Assembly (NCBI GenBank): GCA_029204225.1
Contig: MU835738.1
Span: 1-36,761 of the forward strand
Direction: 5' to 3'
DNA length: 36,761 nt
Origin: Diphasiastrum complanatum
Taxonomy: Eukaryota; Streptophyta; Lycopodiopsida; Lycopodiales; Lycopodiaceae
This document shows, piece after piece, positions 1 to 11,599 of the stretch. A model generated the notes under the pieces. It searched no databases, was not told the DNA's origin, and saw only the letters and a list, made by a program, of their open reading frames with translations. The first letter of the stretch is position 1. Each line of letters starts with the position of its first letter. Both the position numbers and the translations under genes were made by a program.

Positions 1-219
1 TCCCATACAATCCAAGATTATCAAGATACTTTAGACTTTAAGTAATGAGCTTGGGCCTTGGCAAATATAATACTTGGTCATAAATGGTTGTTTATGCTAG
101 AAACTACTGGTGGTCTTGTGCGTAGTTATGTTGATAACACTTTGGAGTTTGTTCATAGAGGTTAGAAAGTTAAGTTGGTTGGAAATGCAAGTGTGCTGGC
201 TTAGCTAGTTGTCTCTTCT

Positions 220-1355
220 ATGCAGTTGAAGCGGCTAGTACGGAAACAAAAAATTGAAAAGGTAGTTCTTTGTTTCCTTACTTCTGAAACTTTTTCAAGT
301 AATACAAGTTTATGTTTTCCATATCCAAATAAACGTGTTTCTTCTGTTGAGACAAAAGAGAGAGATGTGAGTTTGCAAACTATTTTAAATGTTTTAAAAG
401 ATGTCTTTCCTAGCGATTTACCATCCCGGTTACCCCCGAGAAGAGAGGTAGATCATCCCATAGAACTAATACCCGGGACTAAACCTATTAGTAAGCCTCC
501 TTATATGTTGAGCCATGTGGAACACCCAGAGGTAGAGCAGCAACTGCAAGAATATTTAGCTAAAGGGTTTATACGCCCCAGTAAATCACCATGGGCTGTG
601 CCCATTTGTTGGTTAAGAAAAAAATATGGGTCCATGCGTATGTGCATAGACTATAGGGCCTTAATAAACTCACAATTAAGGATAAGTATCCTTTGCCCAA
701 GATTGATGAGATCTTTGATCAACTTAAGGGGGCAAAGTATTTTACTAAGATCAATCTTAGGTCTGGATATCATCAGGTACGTATTAAAGAAGATGTTGTT
801 CCGTTAACGGCTTTTCGTTCACAGAATGGTCACTACGAGTTTTTGGTTCTTCCCTTTGGATTAACCAATGCCCCAACAACATTTACGTGGTTGATGAACA
901 ACGTGTTTAGACATCTCTTAGGCAAGTTCGTATTGATCTACCTTGATGATATCCTAGTCTTTAGTCGTACTAAAGAAGAGCACTTTGAACACTTACGCCA
1001 AGTGTTCCAGGTCCTGAGAGAGAGTTCCTTGTTTGCAAAGGAATCAAAATGTGAATTCTTCAAAGAAGAGATTCACTACCTCAGACATATTATGCGGTGG
1101 CCTGCACCAACTTTGGTGGAAGAGCTACAGATCTTCCTCGGATTGGCGGGATTTTATAGGAGGTTTATCCATCAGTATGCCTTTTTGACTACTCTTTTGA
1201 CAGATCTACTCAAGAGTAAGGGCAAATACTTTAGTTGGGGACCTAAACAACAAGCGAGCTTTGAAAATCTAAAGGCTGCAATTGCAACTGGTCATGTCTT
1301 AAGTTTAGTGGATCCAAATGAAGCATTCATAGTAGAAACCGATGCCAGTGATTAG
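220..1355 (+). pseudogene. gypsy reverse transcriptase, frameshifted
   Basis: This is the reverse transcriptase of the gypsy remnant, which would copy element RNA into DNA. The first half is in one frame (220 to about 680) and contains the proline-rich entry to the palm and the [10 protein letters not shown] block. A shift near 670-690 moves reading to another frame. That second part carries [20 protein letters not shown] and the catalytic YLDDILVF box at about 939-962, followed by the [12 protein letters not shown] connection block. The two catalytic Asp of YLDD are intact. The second frame closes at a TAG (1353-1355) placed directly after the VETDASD start of RNase H. Homology is clear; function is lost through the shift and stop. 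Confidence 0.92.
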
Positions 1356-1710
1356 GCAATTGGTGCTGCTCTTACTCAACACGACTGTCCAGTCGCGTTT
1401 GAGAGTAAGAAACTGGATAAACACCAGTTGAATTATACCACTTATGAGAAGGGAGTTGTTTGCAATAGTCTATGCTCTTAAGAAATGGAGGCATTACCTC
1501 TATGGAGCTAAGTTTGAGATCGTGTTTGATCAAGAAATTATCAAGTGGCTTTCCTCCCAAAGCGACTTGAAAGGAATAAAAGCTCGTTGGGTCGAACTTC
1601 TCCAGGAGTTTGACTATCAACTAAGGTACAGGAAAGGGCACTACAATGTGGTAGAAGATGCCCTGACTCGAATGCCCATGGTAAGCGCGCTAAGTTTTAC
1701 GACATTCAAG
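1315..1710 (+). pseudogene. gypsy RNase H domain, broken
   Basis: This is the RNase H domain downstream of RT. It opens with ETDASD at about 1336-1352, is interrupted by a TAG, and continues as AIGAALTQ. After a frameshift near 1445-1455 it reads as the usual ELFAIVYALKKWRHYLYG block and the HYNVVEDALTRMP end block. The domain would remove the RNA strand from the RNA/DNA hybrid. The stop and the shift make it non-functional. The frame stays open to 1950 through a low-complexity linker rich in Gly, Pro and Ser before the integrase. Confidence 0.88.
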
Positions 1711-1930
1711 AGTGAATTCCTGGAATTACTCAGAGGAAAGTGTGTTAGTGATTCTCACTATGCACTTGTGTGGCAGGCTATTGAGCAAATGAATTCCACA
1801 GCCACACTAGGGCCATCAGAGAATGTTGGAGGGCCATCGGAAGATGTTGCAGTTGACGAGACGCGCCGCCTGAAGATGTTGCAGAAACATCCGGAGTGGA
1901 TGTGCCATCAACAGGTGTTGCGGATGCTCG

Positions 1931-2590
1931 ATGGAGAATTTCTCCATTGAGGATAGGTACCTCCTTTATAAAGGGAGAGTATGTGTACCCAAGGACGGTG
2001 ACTTTAGGCGTCAAATTCTTGAGGGAAGTCATGACAGTCCTAGTGCAGGGCATCCCTGGATAAAGAGGACCTATGCTCTTGCAAAGAATAAGTTTTATTG
2101 GCCTAGTATAGGAGGAGGTGTTAAGGAGCCCCACATGCCAGGCCATAAAGGCTGAACGTCTCAAGGTAGGCGGGCTCCTCCAGCCACTCAAGATACCCGG
2201 TGGTAGATGGGAGAGTATCAGCATGGATTTTATAGTGGGGTTACCAAGAACGAGTAAAGGCCATGACTCAATCTGGGTAGTTGTAGACCGATTGACCAAG
2301 ATGGTGCGGTTTGTACCGACCAAGAAAACTGTTACAGCTCCAGAAGTCGTATAGAAAACATCTATAAGCTATATGGCCTTCCCGCCAACATAATTAGCGA
2401 TCGAGATCCAAAGTTTATAGGTAACTTTTGGAGGGCGTTGTTTAACAAGTTAGAAACTAAGTTGTCTATGAGCTCCACTGATCATCCCGAAACAGATGGT
2501 CAAATGGAAAGGGTCAATCAGGTTCTATAAGACATGCGACGAGCATATGTTAGTAAAAAGCAAACCAATTGGGAAGAGTATCTCGATGAG
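1931..2590 (+). pseudogene. gypsy integrase, frameshifted and truncated
   Basis: The H2C2 zinc finger begins with SHDSPSAGHPWIKRT at about 2030, and FYWPSIGGGV follows. The Cys pair region is broken by a frameshift around 2118-2150, after which CQAIKAERLK continues in the next frame. The catalytic core is recognisable: MDFIVGLPRT (first Asp) at about 2224-2253, SDRDPKFIGNFW (second Asp) at about 2397-2432 in a further frame, and TDGQMERVNQ (Glu) at about 2493-2522. A TAG at 2353-2355 and a TAA just after the Glu block interrupt it. The C-terminal domain is missing because the sequence switches to a copia LTR at about 2591. Confidence 0.9.
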
Positions 2591-2770
2591 ACATGTGTCT
2601 CGTCAATGAAAACCTGGGCCATGCATGGGTTGCCTTAGTGAAGAATTATATGTACAGTGTATTTTCATTTTGAGAAATATAGTTGCTACGTGAGCTTGGT
2701 GTGGAGAGTGCTTTATGTCTGTGTTACTGTGTAGCATGATCTATGTTCTCGTTCGAAGCAGATTCTAAGT
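2591..2770 (+). repeat. copia 5' LTR, truncated
   Basis: About 180 bases that align without obvious gaps to the last 180 bases of the LTR at 7774-8047, sharing blocks such as TTGCCTTAGTGAAGAA and ACGTGAGCTTGGTGTGGAG. The match ends at 2770, directly before the primer site. The first ~93 bases of the LTR are absent. Confidence 0.88.
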
Positions 2771-2782
2771 TGGTATCAGAGC
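2771..2782 (+). other. primer binding site (initiator tRNA-Met type)
   Basis: TGGTATCAGAGC directly follows the 5' LTR. It is the standard plant LTR-element sequence complementary to the 3' end of initiator tRNA-Met, where minus-strand DNA synthesis is primed. Confidence 0.92.
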
Positions 2783-4086
2783 TGTACATGGAGTGTACAT
2801 AGTACAGTGTCGCCGTTGAAGAGAGCTTCAGGAGAAGTCTTCAGAGAGTTCCGGATTTACGACGAGTTGAAAGTGGAAAGGAAAGCACTGGTGCACAACT
2901 TCTAGCATACAGAGGCTTGCTAAGCTTAAAACTGTGAGAGGATTCAGAGACAAGACTTGTCAGTTGAATCTAAAAAGCGGAGAGGCAGAATTCTGAAAAT
3001 TTTGAAAAGAAGCTGCTTGGGGTTTCCGATTGTTGTGCATTCGATCGGACACCGATTGAATAACTGTTTGAAGCAAAAGTTTGCTTACAGTAGGGTGACC
3101 TCAGGGAGGTGTGCAGCTGCAAGAGAAACCTCAGAAAAAATTTGAGCAAAGCTGAACAATTTTTTTTTATCTCAAAGCTAGGGTTTCAATATGCAAAAGC
3201 TTGGATCTTGAGGTGTAGGAGAACGTTTTTGGAACTGTCAATGGCTGATCTTGGGTGCCCTGGCAGCACGACCTAGGTTGCAGATGGCCGCTGTTGGCCG
3301 TGGAGAGAATATGACACCAGATCAATCCATAGCAGAGGTTTCTACCATAGCTATAAAGCTTGAAAAAATACCTTAAGCAATAGAGAAGAGAGGAGGGCGA
3401 CGGGGGTCGCTCGTGGCCAGGGAGGTGGCTCACTTTGCGTTTGAAAGGGGACCATGGCTACAACAGTGATCATCAGTGCGCTAGACCACATAACATCATC
3501 GGATCTAGAAGATCATAAATCCACGATGGGGATCGTGAGCAAGAAGGATCGTTGGATTCAAAAGGGCCATTGGATTGCCTTAAACCACCAAGAACTTCAA
3601 TTGAAGGGGCCTAAAGAGCAGAAGGCACTTCAACTTCATTAAAAAAATTCAGTTTAAAATTGGAGTTGGGTCCCGAAGTCCTTGAAGTTTGAAGTTATTT
3701 CAAGAATAAGAAATAGTTCAAAAACATGAAAAGCCCTTATTTTCTAGTCCTCAGCCTAGTTTGACCAAACGAAAGGCTATAACCTCTAAACGAAGGGCAC
3801 CCGGATTGTACTTGCAAGTATAGTATCACAAAATAGAGTGATTGCAACAGAGAAAGTGTTTGGAGCACGCCAAAAGTGATTTCACCATTCCATTGGGCAC
3901 GTAGTTGTGAGTTGGTGACAAGGAGCATTTCGGAAGGCGACGCTGATTTGGCTTTCAATTTGGCGGAAAAGTGACGGATGGCCTGGTAAGCAAAAAATTG
4001 TAGGTCATCATTTTCAATTTCTGACATCACGGTTGGCCTCGGCATACAATTTATAGCCTATGGTTGCAATTTTAGGCAATTTTGGG
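2783..4086 (+). other. copia untranslated leader with no recognisable gene
   Basis: About 1.3 kb between the primer site and gag. It contains short open frames (for example 3454-3642, 62 residues) without recognisable domains. I see no gag homology before 4087. The leader is long for a copia element, so part of it may be inserted foreign sequence. Confidence 0.5.
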
Positions 4087-4866
4087 ATGGCGAACATGGG
4101 AGAGTCCATTTTGCGCGAAAATAGCAAATTGGACGGGATTCCAACTATGCAGTGTGGAAATTTCAAAATGAAAAACATACTGATAGAGAAGGAACTTTGG
4201 GATGTCGTCACAGGTGATGAGAGAAAATCACCAAATTAAGCGAATATTAAAGTGTTCGACAGGAAGGCGAGGAGAGCTTTGACCTTCATCAACTTGTCAG
4301 TGAAATACCACATCATTACCCACATAAGTGATGCCATTACACCTAGACAGACATGGGATGTGCTAAAAGAGCAATTCGAGACGTCAAATCCATCAATAAT
4401 TATGTTTCTGAAGTCAAAGCTGAATAGTGCCTGAATGGAACAAGGAGAGCACATTCAGACTTACATGACCATAATCAAGACAATGAGGGATGAATTGTAT
4501 TCTATTGGTGAGCGCATACGTGATGTTGAGCTGGTGCACAATGCATTGTAAGGCATTGCAGAACCTTATCATATGTTTGTGAGTGGGATAGCATCAAGAG
4601 AAATATTGCCAACCTTTAACGAGCTCATAGAAATCTTGATGCAGGAGGAGTAACAACAAAAAATGGTGAAAGCTAGGCGTCAAAATACTGACGATCAAGC
4701 ACTTGTGACATGCCAAAAACAAGGCAAAGGCAAGGGCAAGAAGAAGTCTAAGCATCAATTTGCCAAGACTCAGGAGGATGAGGGATCATCCAACAAGACC
4801 AAGAAGAAGGGCAAATGCCTCCATTGCAGCAAAAAGGGCCATTGAAAGAGCGAATGTCGGAAATTC
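4087..4866 (+). pseudogene. copia gag with CCHC knuckle, multiple stops
   Basis: The capsid-like gag of the copia element. The likely start is the ATG at 4087 (MANMGES). After it come the KMKNILIEKELWDVVTG block and the TPRQTWDVLKEQFET block typical of copia gag (UBN2/DUF4219-type). The frame stays the same to the end, but TAA at 4237, TGA at 4432, TAA at 4549 and TAA at 4651 interrupt it. A Lys-rich region precedes a CCHC zinc knuckle, CLHCSKKGH, at about 4816-4842. This knuckle is broken by TGA at 4843-4845 before KSEC. Gag would form the particle and bind element RNA. It is non-coding as it stands. Confidence 0.88.
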
Positions 4867-5508
4867 TTGGCGGAATCAGGAAAGGGGAAACCAAAGCAAG
4901 CAGGTAACCTTGTCGATGAAGGTGAAATTGAAGATTCTAGCATCTTCATATCGGCATTGTTATCTAATCAAGATGATCAAGTGTGGTACATTGACTCGGG
5001 AGCCACAAGACGCGTGACAGGTAACCAAGATTGGTTCAACAGCTTGAGAGAGTTGGATAATGGAATGTCTATTTCACAAGTTAATGGTGATGTGTGCAAG
5101 ATCAAGGGGATAGGCACCATTTCAATTCAACCACCTAATGGCAAAAGCAGGACGATCAAGGAGGTACTTTATGTACTACGTTTGAAGAAAAATCTACTTT
5201 TCGTTGGTGTCATTAATGATCAAAAATTGAAAGTAGAATTTGCCCATGATCGTTGCTTTGTGAAGGATGTGAACCAAAAGTTCAAATTTATTGTGGATGA
5301 TATAAGGGAGCCCAACACTAAGTTGTACAGGTTGAATGCTGCAATCAAGGAGCAACATGGACTTATCTCATCCATTCCATCGCAAACTGAACTGCACCAT
5401 AAAAGGCTTGGTCATTTGGACCTAGGAAGCCTTAGCTTGATAAGGAAATTGGAAATGGTGAGAGGATTGCCTATGATGGAAGACCACTTGAAGACGATGT
5501 GTGAATGA
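4867..5508 (+). pseudogene. copia protease and GAG-pre-integrase domain
   Basis: An open stretch in the same frame as gag. The aspartic protease motif WYIDSGAT lies at about 4984-5007 (catalytic Asp in DSG), followed by the ...VLYVLRLKKNLLFVG block that closes the protease in copia elements. The GAG-pre-integrase zinc-finger region, LHHKRLGHLDLGSL, lies near 5392-5433. A TGA at 5506-5508 interrupts it between MCE and CVYGKQ, at the second Cys pair of the integrase HHCC finger. The protease would release gag and pol proteins from the polyprotein. Confidence 0.9.
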
Positions 5509-6267
5509 TGTGTGTATGGAAAGCAACATCAAGGGAAATTCAATAAAGGTGGTGTTGCAAGGGCAAAGAACATCTTGAACTTGATCCACACAGATCTATG
5601 CGGGCCTATGAGGACTATGTCCTTAGGTAAAGCCTTCTATTTCATGACCTTCATTGATGATACGTCACACAAGACATGGATTTACTTCTTGAAGAGGAAA
5701 TTGGATGCGTTTGCCACTTTCAAGAGCTTCAAAGCATTGGTCAAAAATCAAACAGTTAGGAAGATCAAAGTTCTAAGATCTGATAGTGGAGGTGAGTACA
5801 AGTCTACCGACTTCAATGATCTTTGTGATAAATGTGGGATCAAAAGACAATTTACGCAAGCTCATACTCTTGAACTCAATGGTGTAGCTGAGCGCAAGAA
5901 TCGTACGATTGTGGAAAGTGCCAGATCTATGCTAGCTGAGATGAAGCTACCAAAAGATTTTTGGCCAGAAGCATGCAGTACTGCAATCTATCTTCAACAT
6001 AGAAGTCCTACCATTGCCATACCAAATATAACACCTAAGGATGCATTCATGAAGAAGAAGCCAAAGGTGAACCACTTACAAATCTTTGGATGTAAGGCCT
6101 TTGTACACATTCCTAAGGAAGAGAGACGTAAGCTTGATGTAAAAGCTATCAAGTGTATATTCCTAGGATATGATGATCGTGTGAAGGGCTATAGGTGTTT
6201 TGATCCAGTGGAGAACAAAATACACGTTAGCCATGATGTTATCTTTAATGAATCTAAGATGTATTAA
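5509..6267 (+). pseudogene. copia integrase
   Basis: The integrase core, continuing in the gag/protease frame after the TGA at 5506. Visible are CVYGKQHQGKF, LIHTDLCGPM (first catalytic Asp), the FIDDTSHKTW block, LRSDSGGEY (second Asp), and ELNGVAERKNRTI (Glu), all in normal spacing. The C-terminal HLQIFGCKAFVHIP and KCIFLGYDDRVKGYR blocks follow. The frame closes at TAA 6265-6267. The catalytic D,D,E residues all survive, but the domain has no intact start and sits inside a polyprotein broken on both sides. Confidence 0.92.
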
Positions 6268-7071
6268 GACGAGGATGCTGAGAAGACGGACACATCCAGT
6301 GGGAAATATGGTATAATGAGGATACCTCCTGATCATGATCCATTTATTGACCTTCCTAGTGATGGACATGAGGACAGACCTCATGATACTGCTACTCAAC
6401 CTCAAGAGATGGGTTGGAGAGGTAGAAATATACCTTTCGGTGCGAGAAAGATTGAAGTTGCAGGTGATAAACGCAAGGAGAAAGATGTACCGTGGGATAC
6501 ATTTTCACCATGGAGCCGTTCACCTGACATGAAGCTCCCTAAGTGGTTTGAGAGATTGATGGAGAGCCGCGACATGGATGACTTTCCAATAACATCTAGC
6601 CAGGGAGAGCTACAAAGATCAACAAGAGAGAAGACACAATCTTAAAGGTATGAAGCAAATTATGCTCTCTTATCTAGTATTATTCAAAGCAAAGAACCTT
6701 CGACTTATGTTGAAGCGAAGGATGATGACATTTGGGTCAAGGCCATGGAAGAGGAGATGGAGTCAATTGCTAAGCATAACACATGGAACCTAGTGGAACC
6801 ACTAGTTGGCAAGAAACCCATTGGTTGTAAATGGGTATACAGGACTAAGTATTATGCAGATGGAAGTATAGCAAAGCACAAAGCAAGATTGGTGATCAAA
6901 GGGTATGCACAAAGTAAAGGGATCGACTATGAGGAGACCTTTGCGCCAGTATGTAAGTGGAATACTCTACGTCTACTTGTTGCTTTAGGTTCACATTTTG
7001 ATTTAGGATTTTTAGGGTTTCTAAGCTTGACAAATCACAGCCATTTGATGTTATGCTATATAGGCAGCTAG
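6268..7071 (+). pseudogene. copia reverse transcriptase lacking its catalytic core
   Basis: After a linker (about 6268-6645, TAA at 6643) the start of copia RT is clear in the same frame: MEEEMESIAKHNTWNLV (6745 on), KWVYRTKYYADGSIAKHKAR, LVIKGYAQSKGIDYEETFAPV and TLRLLVALG. Homology then stops at about 6990. Roughly 30 bases of unrelated sequence follow, and at about 7023 the text resumes in another frame at the far end of RT (KLDKSQPFDVMLYRQLVGSLIYL). The whole palm containing the YVDD catalytic box is absent. This is an internal deletion, not just a point-mutation loss. Confidence 0.9.
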
Positions 7072-7719
7072 TAGGGAGCTTGATTTATCTTACCACGACT
7101 AGACTAAATATATGCTATGTTGTTGGTATTGTAAGTCAGTTTATGGCAGCACCTACGGAAATGCATTAGAATGTAGCCAAATGCATTTTGCAATATGTCA
7201 AAGGCACTTCCAATTATGGCTTGGTGTCATGAAGCATGAGGGTTTACCAGAGTTATGTAGCTATGTGGAATGGGGGGAGGTGACTATGATGATCGTAGAT
7301 CCACCATAGGGTATGTATTCTAGCTTTGTGGTAGTTGCTTTTCTTGGTCTAGTAAGAAGCAAAGTACACTTGCTCTATTCACAACAGAAGCAGAGTATAA
7401 GACAATGTGTAGTGCAGCACATGAAGCTATATGGTTGAGGCAAATCTTGGATGAAATTGACATGAAACAGGAAAATCCCACAACTATACATAGCGACAGT
7501 CAGAGTGGCATTCAGCTAGCAAAGAATCCAGTGTTCCATGCGAGAACCAAATACATTGAGATTCAGTATCACTTTATACGTGAGAGGCTGTTGAGTCGTG
7601 GAATTCATGTTGTTCATTGTAGTACGGACGAACAACTAGCTGACATTTTCACTAAGCCACTCATTGGAGAAAAGTTTGATAAGTTTAGATCAAAGCTTTC
7701 TGTACTTAAAGTTTGTTAA
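7023..7719 (+). pseudogene. copia RT end and RNase H
   Basis: From 7023 the RT/RNase H connection (RQLVGSLIYLTTTRLNICY) reads in one frame, with stops at about 7167 and in the region 7230-7310. From about 7380 the RNase H C-terminal half is open in the original polyprotein frame: AEYKTMCSAAHEAIWLRQIL, TTIHSDSQSGIQLAKNPVF and HARTKYIEIQYHFIRERL, ending with EQLADIFTKPL and a stop at 7717-7719. This end block is typical of Tork/Tnt1-like copia elements. One frameshift and several stops make it inactive. Confidence 0.9.
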
Positions 7720-7763
7720 CTTTGAAGCTATGTATATGATTGTATAAAAAGTAGACTCTACTT

Positions 7764-7773
7764 TAAGGGAGAG
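7764..7773 (+). other. copia polypurine tract
   Basis: A purine run (TAAGGGAGAG) immediately before the 3' LTR, in the position used to prime plus-strand DNA synthesis. Confidence 0.7.
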
Positions 7774-8047
7774 AGTTAGAATTAAAGTAAAACTACCGTG
7801 TTACCATACTATGGGACCTATCAGTGGATAAGGACCGGTTGGCCTCGCCACGAGGTGAAATGACAGGACACGTATCCCGTCAACGGCAACCAGGGCCATG
7901 CCTAGGTTGCCTTAGTGAAGAACTACATGTACAGTGTATTTTTATTTTGAGAAATATAATTGCTACGTGAGCTTGGTGTGGAGAGTGCTTTCTGTCTGTG
8001 CTACTATGTAGCATGATCTGTGTTCCTGTTCGAAGCAAATTCTAAGT
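7774..8047 (+). repeat. copia 3' LTR
   Basis: About 274 bases starting after the polypurine tract (TTAGAATTAAAG) and ending where similarity to the 5' LTR stops, at TTCTAAGT. The terminal TG/CA dinucleotides seem mutated, as expected in an old copy. Its last 180 bases match 2591-2770. Confidence 0.85.
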
Positions 8048-9434
<1,387 letters not shown>

Positions 9435-9497
<63 letters not shown>

Positions 9498-9510
9498 GTA
9501 TATATTTAAA
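9435..9510. repeat. compound (CA)23(TA)n microsatellite
   Basis: A pure CA run at 9435-9480 followed directly by TA repeats to 9497 and a short TA-rich tail. Confidence 0.98.
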
Positions 9511-9528
9511 CTTACATACACTTTTGTA

Positions 9529-9644
9529 TGCATGGGTGAGGGGACCATGCATCCTCCTCCCCTCACCCATGCACACACATTTCTTGAACTAAAAGTGAGG
9601 AGGAGGATGCATGTATGGGGGCCCCTACCCACCACCCCATACAT
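9529..9644. repeat. overlapping inverted-repeat cluster
   Basis: Three perfect inverted repeats interlock. Arms 9529-9543 and 9559-9573 (15 bp, TGCATGGGTGAGGGG) enclose a 15-base loop. Arms 9546-9560 and 9599-9613 (15 bp, CATGCATCCTCCTCC) overlap the first. Arms 9611-9620 and 9635-9644 (10 bp, ATGTATGGGG) follow. The first two cannot fold at the same time, so alternative hairpins are possible. No coding sequence is here. Confidence 0.85.
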
Positions 9645-9689
9645 ACATATTGGTTCCTCCCCCAGCTTCCACCTCCCCTATTCAACATC

Positions 9690-9877
<188 letters not shown>

Positions 9878-9898
9878 CACACATCAAAAGAAAGCAAG

Positions 9899-9903
<5 letters not shown>

Positions 9904-9944
<41 letters not shown>
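9904..9944. repeat. (GA)20 microsatellite
   Basis: A pure GA run 29 bases after the CT run, so the same strand carries two complementary tracts. Confidence 0.98.
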
Positions 9945-9948
<4 letters not shown>

Positions 9949-9982
9949 TAGGGTTATCAGAGTGCGAAAGTCTTTTTAAGAT

Positions 9983-10280
9983 GATTTAGCCGTTAGATCT
10001 CTTTGATGTAAAGAAATAAAATGTGCGCAATGATTTTTTCTACCATCTGACCAGAGAAATTTTGCAAATTCTACTTGGATAAAAAGTTATGAAAGTTTTT
10101 CTAGTAAGTCTGTTTGAAAAGTGAGAATAAAATGTTTTTTGATCGAGAATTTTGGAGCCTGTATAGAACGATCCAACCATTAGATCTCTTTACTATAAAA
10201 CGACAAAATGGGTACAATTATTTGATACACATTTTGACTAGAGAGATTTTCAGGTTTTGTTGAGATCATAAGTTATTAGA
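9983..10280. repeat. diverged ~110-bp duplication
   Basis: Copy 1 (about 9983-10095) and copy 2 (about 10170-10280) share TTAGATCTCTTT, then TAAAA...CAAAATG/TAAAATG, GACYAGAGA, and AAGTTAT, in the same order and spacing. They are an old direct duplication separated by about 75 bases. The whole interval 9945-10265 is otherwise AT-rich without a gene. Confidence 0.6.
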
Positions 10281-10429
10281 TTTCTTCTGCTGTGACCGAT
10301 GGAGGGAGATGAAGATGGAGCTGGTGAAGGAGACCTTCACCTCAGCTTGCAGCCAAAGATGGGGAGAGGTAGGGCACCGCCCTTCCAGAGATCTAAATAT
10401 GTCTTCCAGCTTTGAATAGATGTGTTTTT

Positions 10430-10628
10430 TCAAGAGAAAGAGAGAAAAATCAGTCAGCACGAAAGGAGAAGCAAGAGGAAGCAAGAGCAAGAGCAAGAGG
10501 AAGAGGAAGCAAGACAAATGTAAGTCCTCTCATCTTCTTTTTCTTCCCCCTCCTTCTCTTCCTCCTCCTCCTCCTCATCATCTTCTTCCTCCTCATCCTC
10601 CTCGTCCTCCTCTTCTTTTTCTTCTTCA
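10430..10628. repeat. polypurine block followed by polypyrimidine block
   Basis: Bases 10430-10516 are strongly purine-biased (AGAGAAAG, GGAAGCAAGAGCAAGAG-type repeats). Bases 10525-10628 are almost entirely pyrimidine (TCCTCCTCCTC, CTTCTTTTTCTTC). Short hydrophobic or basic open frames across it follow from this composition and are not genes. Confidence 0.85.
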
Positions 10629-10690
10629 CCTATAACCTAATAACCTAAAACGTAATTCGTAATGCATAATGCCTAAAGCCTAATGTAATG
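10629..10690. repeat. degenerate telomere-like repeats, left block
   Basis: Repeated 6- to 8-base units of the form CCTAATA, CCTAAAA, CCTAAAG and CCTAATG, related to the plant telomere unit CCCTAAA. They continue after the microsatellite at 10730-10867. Confidence 0.6.
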
Positions 10691-10727
10691 GGCCGTAAAG
10701 GGCCATTACATAGTACATAGACACACG

Positions 10728-11033
<306 letters not shown>

Positions 11034-11519
11034 CCTCGAATTACAATTATTTCAAATCTTTAAATGACGTTACCACAATGTTGTTTGCATTTCTTTTGTT
11101 AAAATTCTTATTGAATTAAAAGCCTAATTGAGTATGATCTAATCGAGTCTAACAACCTAATCATTCATAAACTAATCTATTTAATAGCATAATTGTTCAC
11201 AGTCAAGTCGAACCGTTAGCAAGAGAGTGGGCGATATAATGTGAGGCAGGTGTGAGAACCCTAAAGCTAAATGGCATGGTGTCAGATCTATCGCCCAGAC
11301 CACCTAACAACTACCATGTTGAAAAGGGCCATTTTGAATAGTTCTATTAATAAAAGGTAAACCTGACATTTCATAACTACTATATGAAATGATATCGTAC
11401 TGCGCAATGAACTAGTCTGGGGGTGATCAAACCCCATTACAATGAGGTTAAGAGGGGGTGAAAAACTATAAGAGAGGGGATTAACACAGAAGAAAGGGGA
11501 ATCAGGATGGAACGAAAAG
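11034..11519. other. stretch with nothing recognised
   Basis: About 490 bases of unique-looking AT-rich sequence. No frame of note, no LTR end and no RNA gene found. Confidence 0.5.
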
Positions 11520-11552
11520 GTGTGTGTGTGTGTGTATGTGTGTGTGTGTGTG
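11520..11552. repeat. (TG)n microsatellite with G-tract end
   Basis: TG repeat with one interrupting TATG, ending in a run of seven G (about 11551-11557). Confidence 0.95.
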
Positions 11553-11599
11553 GGGGGGTGCGAGGGATATTATTAGGAACTATGGAGAGAGAACCAACC

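Larger units (their letters stand above)
1..2590 (+). mobile_element. Ty3/gypsy LTR-retrotransposon remnant (pol only)
   Basis: This is a sense-oriented internal fragment of a Ty3/gypsy element in the order RT, RNase H, integrase, which is diagnostic for gypsy as opposed to copia. The left end runs off the window. The right end stops inside the integrase core, where a copia LTR begins at about 2591. No LTR of its own is visible. Coding sequence passes between at least three frames and contains several stops, so it is dead. The upstream stretch 1-219 gives broken gypsy-like pol linker peptides without a definable domain. Family assignment is firm; lineage cannot be told. Confidence 0.93.
2591..8047 (+). 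mobile_element. Ty1/copia retrotransposon, decayed, 5' LTR truncated
   Basis: A sense copia element defined by matching LTR sequence at 2591-2770 and 7774-8047, an initiator-Met-type primer site directly after the first, and gag-protease-integrase-RT-RNase H in copia order. The left LTR lacks about 90 bases present in the right one, so no target-site duplication can be found and the join to the gypsy remnant is not a clean insertion. By eye the shared 180 bases of the LTRs differ at roughly 20 sites (about 11%), so this is an old insertion. The polyprotein lies mainly in a single frame broken by many stops. Confidence 0.93.

Noticed and set aside
10266-10517. Minus-strand hydrophobic frame resembling a signal or membrane protein
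   Set aside because: The Leu run comes from the polypurine block read on the other strand.
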